Positions 32,480-37,514 of a stretch of 37,514 nucleotides of DNA are shown here, one piece after another (the stretch's first letter is position 1; every line of letters begins with the position of its first letter). The stretch is from Actinomycetes bacterium (GTDB lineage: Bacteria > Actinomycetota > Acidimicrobiia > Acidimicrobiales > Palsa-688): contig JAJYMM010000072.1 in NCBI GenBank assembly GCA_021787035.1, positions 1 to 37,514 on the forward strand, read 5' to 3'. The translations under genes and the position numbers were made by a program. Below the pieces are notes generated by a model that searched no databases, had not been told where the DNA came from, and worked only from the letters and a program-made list of their open reading frames with translations.

Positions 32480-33274
32480 CTAGCGGGCGGCGGGGTGCGG
32501 GAGCACGGAGCCGGTCGCTTCCCTCGCCTCTAGGTAGGCGGCGATGAGGGCGAAGACGTCCGGGCCCACCAAAGCCTCCAGTTCCCGGCGCATCTCGCGC
32601 CAGAGGGGGGTGGTAGCTGAAAACGGCTCCCGAGCCTCGGTGCACCACCAGGCGAACTCTTCGCCACCCGCTCCCCAGTGCTGCCTTTCCCACTGGCCGA
32701 CGGTCGAGGTGACGGAGCCGTCGTCGCCGGTGACGTCTTCACGACGGAGCGGTAGCTGCCAGCAGACATCGGGTTTCAGCTCCATCGGTTCTTGGCCCCT
32801 TTCTAAGGCGGCTCGATGGAGGGCGCAGCCCGGTCCTCCCGGGAAGCCAGGCCTATTGAGGAAAATGCAGGCGCCTTTTACGAGACGGGTCACTGCCACT
32901 TGGCCCGACGCGCGGCGGGTCACGCCTCCACGGCGCCCTGGGCCGGCGAACTGCCACTGCTCGGCTGTGAGCGTCGCCGCGGCGGCTTTGACGCGGGCGA
33001 GGTCCTCCGCGTCTGTGAAATGGGCGCCGTAACTGCAGCACCCCTCGGCCAGGTCCGGTGCTGGCGCGGTCAGTACCCCCTGGCAACCGTGCCCGTAAAT
33101 GCACTGCCAATTGGAGAGCAAGAAAGTGACGTCGAAGCGCCAGGTGCGCCTTTCGGCCGGATCTTCGAAGCTGACCCACTCGTGGGCGTCAAGTGGCACA
33201 AGGCGCCAGCGTTTCGTGGGCTTTTCGGCTTTCCCTGCCTGGATCTCCTTGTTGGGAGCCGTTTTCTTGGTCAC
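32480..33274 (-). CDS. Conserved actinobacterial Cys-rich protein (YkgJ/DUF3109-like)
   Basis: A 264-residue cytosolic protein of a family widespread in Actinobacteria and of unknown function. GTG 33274 has AGAGG 7 nt upstream. Conserved cysteines are Cys58 and Cys64 (CIYGHGCQG), the pair Cys79-Cys80 (EGCCSYGAHF), Cys136 (KGACIFLNRPGF), Cys150 (GPGCALHRAAL), Cys171 (KPDVCWQLPLR) and a later WWCTEA; several His lie between. The pattern suggests a bound metal ion or iron-sulfur centre, as proposed for YkgJ-type proteins. It converges with priA (3-nt gap) and follows the M20 peptidase gene by 10 nt, so the two are probably co-transcribed. Confidence 0.85.
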   Translation of the reverse strand: MTKKTAPNKEIQAGKAEKPTKRWRLVPLDAHEWVSFEDPAERRTWRFDVTFLLSNWQCIYGHGCQGVLTAPAPDLAEGCCSYGAHFTDAEDLARVKAAAATLTAEQWQFAGPGRRGGVTRRASGQVAVTRLVKGACIFLNRPGFPGGPGCALHRAALERGQEPMELKPDVCWQLPLRREDVTGDDGSVTSTVGQWERQHWGAGGEEFAWWCTEAREPFSATTPLWREMRRELEALVGPDVFALIAAYLEAREATGSVLPHPAAR

Positions 33275-33284
33275 GCGGTCGCCT

Positions 33285-34670
33285 CTACTGAGGAGCCTTT
33301 AGGGAACCGAGCTCGATCAACAGTTCCCCGGCCGCGAGCAACCCGCGCCAGAGCTGAGCGAGCGAGAGGGTCTCGTTGGGGGCGTGGAAGCGGTCGCCCG
33401 GGAGGGCTATGCCGAAGGAAATGACGGGCACCCCTAGTACCCGTCCGAGCGCTTCCTCTGGGCCGCTGCCCCCGATCCGCTCAAGAAGTGGCTCCTTTCC
33501 CCACACTTTCTGCACGGCACGTGAGAGGCAGCGCAAGGCGGGGCTGTCGGCAGGGGTGACCATGGGCGCCACCCCGCCGAACTTCGTGAGCGTGACTTCG
33601 ACCCCTTCTGGCGCCTGGTCCTGCGCCCAGCGCCGGAACGCCTCGGCGACCTTGTCGGGCTCCTGGTCCGGCACGAGGCGCATCGCAACTTTGAAATTGG
33701 CGGTCGCCGGGACGATCGTCTTCATGCCCGGCCCACCGTAGCCGGAGTGGATGCCGACGAGCTCGGCCGTGGGGCGGGTACTCGTGCGTTCCCGTGGCGT
33801 CCTGTCTTCCTCGCCCTCCAGGTAGGCGACACCCGCCGTGCGGCGGAACTCGGCCTCGTCAAAGGGGATCGCGTTGAGAGAGGCCGCTTCCTCGGGGGAA
33901 AGCTCGCGCACGTCGTCGTAGAAGCCCGGGACGGCGACACGGCGGCGCTCGTCGTGGAGGGCGGATGCCATGCGGGCGGCGACCAGGGCGGCGTTTGGGA
34001 CCGTGCCTCCCCAGATCCCGCTGTGCAGGTCGGCCGGCGCTGTGCGGACCACCACGTCGAAGGCTACGAGGCCTCGCATACCCACTGCCGTCGTCGGGAT
34101 GTCGGGGGCCTCCATCGTCGCGTCCGAGACGACAACGACGTCTGCCGCAAACCTCTCGAGGCCCGCCTCCAAGAGCGCCTCGAAGTGCGGGCTGCCCACC
34201 TCCTCTTCGCCCTCGAAGAGGACCTTCAAGTTGACAGGGAGCTCGCCGCGATCGGACAGGAGGCCACGGGCCGCCTCTATCTGCATGAGGACTTGGCCCT
34301 TGTCGTCGCTCGCGCCGCGGCCTGAGAGCACGTCGCCCGAGATGCGCGGCTCGAACGGAGGCGAGTCCCACTCCTCGATCGGGTCCCCCGGCTGCACGTC
34401 CGTGTGGCCGTACACGAGCACGGTCGGGGCACTTTCGCCGGCGCCGAGCCACTCTGCGTAGACGGCAGGGTGGCCCCCCGTTTCCAGGAGCTCCACGGCC
34501 GGGAACCCTGCCTCGCGGAGGAAACCGGCGCACATCTCCGCGGAGGCGCGCACGTCGGTGGCGTGGTCGGGGTCGGCAGAGACCGATGGGATCTTCAGCC
34601 ACTCTACGAGGCTCGCGAGGATGCGGTCCTTTGAACCTTCGAGGTAGCTAGCGAGTGCGAGTTCGTCCAC
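33285..34670 (-). CDS. M20-family metallopeptidase / dipeptidase
   Basis: A 461-residue cytosolic di-zinc hydrolase, probably acting on dipeptides or related amides. The metal-site motifs are LVYGHTDVQP (His ligand and catalytic Asp), SGRGASDDKG (bridging Asp), LFEGEEEVGSP (catalytic Glu and ligand Glu), VVSDATMEAP and the C-terminal DRFHAPNE (His). The dimerisation domain lies between about 195 and 350 (RGLVAFDVVVRTAPADLHSG). This subgroup (PDHATDVRASAEM, GSGPEEALGRVLG) resembles cytosolic non-specific dipeptidases; the exact substrate cannot be told. Its start overlaps the end of the TIM-barrel gene by 23 nt, suggesting coupling. Confidence 0.94.
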   Translation of the reverse strand: MDELALASYLEGSKDRILASLVEWLKIPSVSADPDHATDVRASAEMCAGFLREAGFPAVELLETGGHPAVYAEWLGAGESAPTVLVYGHTDVQPGDPIEEWDSPPFEPRISGDVLSGRGASDDKGQVLMQIEAARGLLSDRGELPVNLKVLFEGEEEVGSPHFEALLEAGLERFAADVVVVSDATMEAPDIPTTAVGMRGLVAFDVVVRTAPADLHSGIWGGTVPNAALVAARMASALHDERRRVAVPGFYDDVRELSPEEAASLNAIPFDEAEFRRTAGVAYLEGEEDRTPRERTSTRPTAELVGIHSGYGGPGMKTIVPATANFKVAMRLVPDQEPDKVAEAFRRWAQDQAPEGVEVTLTKFGGVAPMVTPADSPALRCLSRAVQKVWGKEPLLERIGGSGPEEALGRVLGVPVISFGIALPGDRFHAPNETLSLAQLWRGLLAAGELLIELGSLKAPQ

Positions 34671-35760
34671 GGCCCGAAACTAACCCGCTTGGCCGCCAAG
34701 GGTAGGCGGCGAGCGCCTCTAGCTGGGGCAGGCCGCCGTCTTCGATGTCGTAGAGGCTCGCCCCGACCGCGCCGAACCTGTGGGCCGCGTAGAGGAAGCT
34801 CCAGATTTCGAGCGGTGACGGCAGGCCATGGCGGCCTCCTTCGGAGGCCATGTTGAAGTCTTGCCCTATCGGCGCGACCGGGCGGAGGGGCGCTAGGTAA
34901 TGGATCGCTTGCTCGACGGCAATGTTGGGCTTGGTGCAGTCCCAGTAGACCATCGGTGCGAAGGCGTTGACGAAGGGCGCTTCAGCTTTGTAGGGGTAGA
35001 ACTTGACCCAGTAACTGTCTGGCACCGGGACCGTCGCGATTACGGGGTGGGAACCCGCGTAATGCCGCACGAGGGACAGGTAGTAGCGGGCCCTGCGAAC
35101 CGACAGGTAAGTACCCTCGGCGGCTGCCTCGATGTCAGGACTGAAGGCGTCGGCGCCGGCACGCAACGCGTCCAAAGCGCGGACTGCGTCAGCCGCGGGG
35201 TCCGACAGGGTCGGGAAGTCCCAGGCGACAACGGAGATACCCGCAGCATGCGCGGCGGGGACGAGCTGGCGTAGGAGAGGCCCGCCGTAGAAGCCGTCCT
35301 GGCTGCTTCCGGTCCGCACCCAGATCTGGTTGAGGTGGGCCAGGCGGGCGGTCGCCACGACCTGCGCGACGTCGACGTGGCCCCCCGGGAAGTCCGTTAC
35401 CCAGATCCCCTTCCCAGCCACGGCGGCCAACGAGACCCGCCTTGTGGGCGCGGCCTTGACCAACGGCACGCGCGACGTGGGCACGGCCGGGCTCGGCAGG
35501 GGTGGCGGGGGAGGGCCCGGTGGGAGCGGCGGCGGGGGGCAAGGTTCCGGCTGGACCGCCGGCGCCGGGATGGGGTAAGGGGTGCTCAGCTGGGAGCCCA
35601 TGGCCGTGGGAGGCGTGAGGGACGCCGGCCCGAGACGCCCCGCCACGAGATGCCCCGCCACGAGACGCCCCGCCACGAGAGGGCCGAGGCCCGGGGCGCC
35701 AAGAGACATTGCCACCGCTGCAACCCCGAGTGCCGCGCCCGCCCCGCGCCGATGTACCAC
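34648..35760 (-). CDS. Secreted TIM-barrel protein, glycoside-hydrolase-like
   Basis: About 370 residues with a signal-like N-terminus (VVHRRGAGAALGVAAVAMSL). The frame stays open to 36153, but the further part reads as low-complexity shadow of the divergent gene; GTG 35760 gives a sensible export signal although no clear ribosome-binding site is seen. Next come LVAGR pentapeptide repeats, a long Pro-rich linker (PPPPLPPGPPPPPLPSPA) and, from about residue 130, a barrel domain: GIWVTDFPGGHVDVAQVVAT, QIWVRTGSSQDGFYGG, ISVVAWDFPTLSD, ADAFSPDIEAAAEG, PFVNAFAPMVYWDC, ASLYDIEDGGL. The DIE motif recalls the DxE catalytic pair of GH25-type hydrolases. Substrate unknown; it may act on the cell wall or extracellular polysaccharide. 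Confidence 0.8.
   Translation of the reverse strand: MVHRRGAGAALGVAAVAMSLGAPGLGPLVAGRLVAGHLVAGRLGPASLTPPTAMGSQLSTPYPIPAPAVQPEPCPPPPLPPGPPPPPLPSPAVPTSRVPLVKAAPTRRVSLAAVAGKGIWVTDFPGGHVDVAQVVATARLAHLNQIWVRTGSSQDGFYGGPLLRQLVPAAHAAGISVVAWDFPTLSDPAADAVRALDALRAGADAFSPDIEAAAEGTYLSVRRARYYLSLVRHYAGSHPVIATVPVPDSYWVKFYPYKAEAPFVNAFAPMVYWDCTKPNIAVEQAIHYLAPLRPVAPIGQDFNMASEGGRHGLPSPLEIWSFLYAAHRFGAVGASLYDIEDGGLPQLEALAAYPWRPSGLVSGRGRTRTR
35635..35679 (-). repeat. Three 15-bp tandem repeats in the TIM-barrel gene
   Basis: Plus-strand units ACGCCCCGCCACGAG (35635-35649), ATGCCCCGCCACGAG (35650-35664) and ACGCCCCGCCACGAG (35665-35679), with a degenerate partial copy before them. On the coding strand they give LVAGR/LVAGH pentapeptides between the signal sequence and the Pro-rich linker. 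Confidence 0.92.
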
Positions 35761-35899
35761 TGGGGGACAATCTTGGGCCCGGCAGCTCCCAGCTGCAAGT
35801 TGCCCGCGGGCTGGCTGAAGGCCTCTCAGGCGGCTGCTTGCGCCGGTGTTGAGCGGGCTGCAACTGTGGACGGATGTTCTTGGAACGGCGGGCCCCCCT
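35761..35899. promoter_or_regulatory. Divergent intergenic region between two genes for secreted proteins
   Basis: The 139 bases between the starts of the TIM-barrel gene (minus) and the propeller gene (plus) must hold the promoters of both, if the starts are right. I see no clear -10/-35 pairs or ribosome-binding sites on either side, so both start codons carry some doubt. Confidence 0.35.
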
Positions 35900-37514
35900 G
35901 TGAGCCGGCGCGGTCGCGCGGTCGCGCTTGCGGGTTTGCTGGGCGCGCTCGGCTGCGTGTGGGCTGGGGCGACTGGCATCGTGGGGCGCCGAGCGGCGGC
36001 GCAGAGCGGCCTTTCGGCCTCTAATTTCGTACTGGAGTGGGCAAAGGGAGCGAGCAGCGGGTGCGCAGCTCCAGGCGGGTGCAGCTCGGCGCTTCCCGAC
36101 CAGGGCAACCCGATCGCCCTGTCGTCGCCAATGGTGGCCAGCCTCGACGCCACCGGCCCTTCGGTGGTCGTGGGGGACCGGGCCGGCTACCTGTACGCGT
36201 ACCACCTAGCAGACGGCGGAGCGGTAGGGGGCTGGCCGGTCAACGTCGGCGCGCCTATCGACTCGACGCCCTCCGTCGCCGTCCTCTCCGCCAGCCCCTA
36301 CGACTCGGTCTTCGTGGGCGCGGGCAACGCTGCGCACCCAGACGTGGGCGGGTATTACGCTTACAAGCCAGGGGGCAGCCCGCTTTGGAACTACTCCGTG
36401 CTCCATTCGGGCCCGTTCTCCAAAGTTGCCACCGGCGTGCAGGCGTCGCTCACCGTGGCCAACTTGCAAGGGACGACCGCCGTGTCCGCTGGCTCGCTCG
36501 GCCAGCTCTCCTACGCGCTCAGCGCCGCCGGAGGGAGCGCTCTTTCGGGCTGGCCGTTTTTTGACGCCGACAGCGTGTTTTCGACGGCCGCCGCAGCAGA
36601 CCTCTACGGAGACGGCCAGCAGGAGCTCGTTGTGGGCGGAGCGTCTACGGCCGGGCTAGCGATAGGCCAGGCCTACTCGAACGGGGGCCACGTGCGGATC
36701 CTGAACGCCGGTGGCCAGCTCCTCTATGACTACAACACCAACCAGGAGGTCGACTCCTCGCCGGCGGTCGGGGACTTCCTCCAAGGTGGCCAGCCCGGGA
36801 TCGTGGTGGGCACCGGCTCGTATTTCAAGGGGGCGAGCGACACCGACACGCTGAAGGCCTTCACGAACCGCCTCCAGCTCGTCTGGTCCGACACCCTCGA
36901 CGGCCTCACGGGCTCTTCCCCGGCGCTGGCGGACGTGTTCGGCACCGGCCAGACAGACGTCGTGGAGGGCACTGACTCCGGCAGTTCCGGCGGGTCGGTA
37001 TATGTGCTTGACGGGGCTACGGGTGCCACCATCTGGCAGTCGCAAAACCTCCCAGGACGCGTGATCGGGTCCGTCGTCACGGCCAACCTCTCGGGCTCGG
37101 GGGCAGAGGACCTGCTCGTGCCCACCACCCAGGGCGTCTTTGTGTTCGCATGCACGACCAGCCCCGAGACCTGCTCGGAAGTGACGGTGCTCGGCGGGAG
37201 GGAGCCTTACCTGCCGGGGTCGCCCTTCGGGTTCCAAAACGCCCCGCTCGTCACCGCCGACCGCAACGGCGCGGCCGGTATCACGATCGCCGGCTACAAC
37301 GGGTACAACCATGGCGTGATCTTGCACTATGAGGTCACTGGCTCGAGCGGGACCGCCGCCGTTGGCCCCGGCACGTGGCCGATGTTCCACCATGACCAGA
37401 GCCTCTCGGGTGCAAGCGCGCCGCTCCCCGCGACAGGGACCGTCAGCCCTGCCGGCCTGTCGGCGGTCGCGGGCGACGGGCAGGTCACGCTCACCTGGCA
37501 ACCCCCCGCCGGCC
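35900..37514 (+). CDS. Secreted beta-propeller (FG-GAP/VCBS-like) protein, 3' end cut by the window
   Basis: The frame is open from GTG 35900 to the window edge (538 complete codons). Residues 1-35 form a signal peptide (SRRGRAVALAGLLGALGCVW, then AGATGIVG). Residues from about 60 to 500 contain repeated blades with the FG-GAP/VCBS pattern, such as SSPAVGDFLQGGQPGIVVGT, SSPALADVFGTGQTDVVEGT and AADLYGDGQQELVVGG, each followed by a YVLDGATGATIW-like strand as in quinoprotein-type propellers. PGTWPMFHHDQSLSG is typical near the end of such propellers. The last visible residues, LSAVAGDGQVTLTWQPPAG, begin a fibronectin type III domain. It is probably extracellular and adhesive or polysaccharide-associated. 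It diverges from the TIM-barrel gene across 139 bp. Confidence 0.88.
   Translation, partial: MSRRGRAVALAGLLGALGCVWAGATGIVGRRAAAQSGLSASNFVLEWAKGASSGCAAPGGCSSALPDQGNPIALSSPMVASLDATGPSVVVGDRAGYLYAYHLADGGAVGGWPVNVGAPIDSTPSVAVLSASPYDSVFVGAGNAAHPDVGGYYAYKPGGSPLWNYSVLHSGPFSKVATGVQASLTVANLQGTTAVSAGSLGQLSYALSAAGGSALSGWPFFDADSVFSTAAAADLYGDGQQELVVGGASTAGLAIGQAYSNGGHVRILNAGGQLLYDYNTNQEVDSSPAVGDFLQGGQPGIVVGTGSYFKGASDTDTLKAFTNRLQLVWSDTLDGLTGSSPALADVFGTGQTDVVEGTDSGSSGGSVYVLDGATGATIWQSQNLPGRVIGSVVTANLSGSGAEDLLVPTTQGVFVFACTTSPETCSEVTVLGGREPYLPGSPFGFQNAPLVTADRNGAAGITIAGYNGYNHGVILHYEVTGSSGTAAVGPGTWPMFHHDQSLSGASAPLPATGTVSPAGLSAVAGDGQVTLTWQPPAG

Noticed and set aside
35761-36153. Longer N-terminus (131 more residues) for the TIM-barrel protein
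   Set aside because: The extra translation is low-complexity shadow of the divergent gene and would bury the export signal; GTG 35760 gives a signal-like start.
36656-37501. Minus-strand 281-codon open frame at the window end
   Set aside because: It is antisense to the beta-propeller gene, whose repeated FG-GAP-like blades are clearly coding; the minus-strand product has no recognisable features.

Overview
The window is GC-rich, densely coding DNA from an actinobacterium. The gene set and order suggest a deep-branching class such as Acidimicrobiia (inference). The pointers are an actinobacterial IHF (mIHF) gene, a CoaBC with the actinobacterial PAMHxEMW motif, a PriA without Walker A, a conservon, and the run aroC-aroK-aroB ... 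pepP-efp-nusB-pyrR-pyrBC-carAB-pyrD-pyrF-mihF-gmk-rpoZ-coaBC-metK-priA. GTG and TTG starts are common. Many neighbours overlap by 4 nt (ATGA or TTGA) or lie within a few bases, so long translationally coupled operons are likely.

Layout. 1-331: 3' end of a probable surface or pilus-associated gene. 332-858: no convincing gene. 859-3540: diguanylate cyclase with a LacI-like ligand-binding domain, a PAS domain and a GGDEF domain. 3692-7612: shikimate genes aroC, aroK and aroB. A heptad-repeat coiled-coil gene sits between aroC and aroK and is coupled to aroK; upstream of it lies a 75-bp repeat array and a long inverted repeat. 7697-8494: prepilin peptidase. 8613-13041, minus strand: a five-gene cassette made of a Streptomyces-type conservon (histidine kinase, roadblock protein, DUF742 protein, Ras-like GTPase) led by a coiled-coil protein that looks like an SMC/RecF-type ATPase with a destroyed P-loop. 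13130-13684: aroQ. 13730-14602, minus strand: purU. 14659-16879: pepP, efp, nusB. 16881-25540: pyrR, pyrB, pyrC, carA, carB, pyrD in one tight run, preceded by a PyrR-binding RNA hairpin; pyrF follows after a repeat-filled spacer. 26559-32476: mihF, gmk, rpoZ, coaBC, metK, priA-like. 32480-35760, minus strand: Cys-rich conserved protein, M20 peptidase and a secreted TIM-barrel protein. 35900-end: a secreted beta-propeller protein entering a fibronectin-like domain, cut by the window edge.

How the genes work together. The aro genes cover four shikimate-pathway steps (DHQ synthase, DHQ dehydratase, shikimate kinase, chorismate synthase). The pyr/car genes encode the carbamoyl phosphate-to-UMP route except the PyrK subunit expected for this type of PyrD and the pyrE step. 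PyrR probably represses the pyrimidine run by binding RNA next to its own ribosome-binding site.

The most unusual global feature is a set of short tandem repeats with periods of 15, 18, 21 or 75 bp, all multiples of three. They have been inserted in frame into, or at the ends of, otherwise conserved proteins (AroB, PyrR, CarA, CarB, the conservon kinase, the coiled-coil protein, the TIM-barrel protein). They also occur in two intergenic spacers. The most system-like novelty is the pseudo-ATPase plus conservon cassette.
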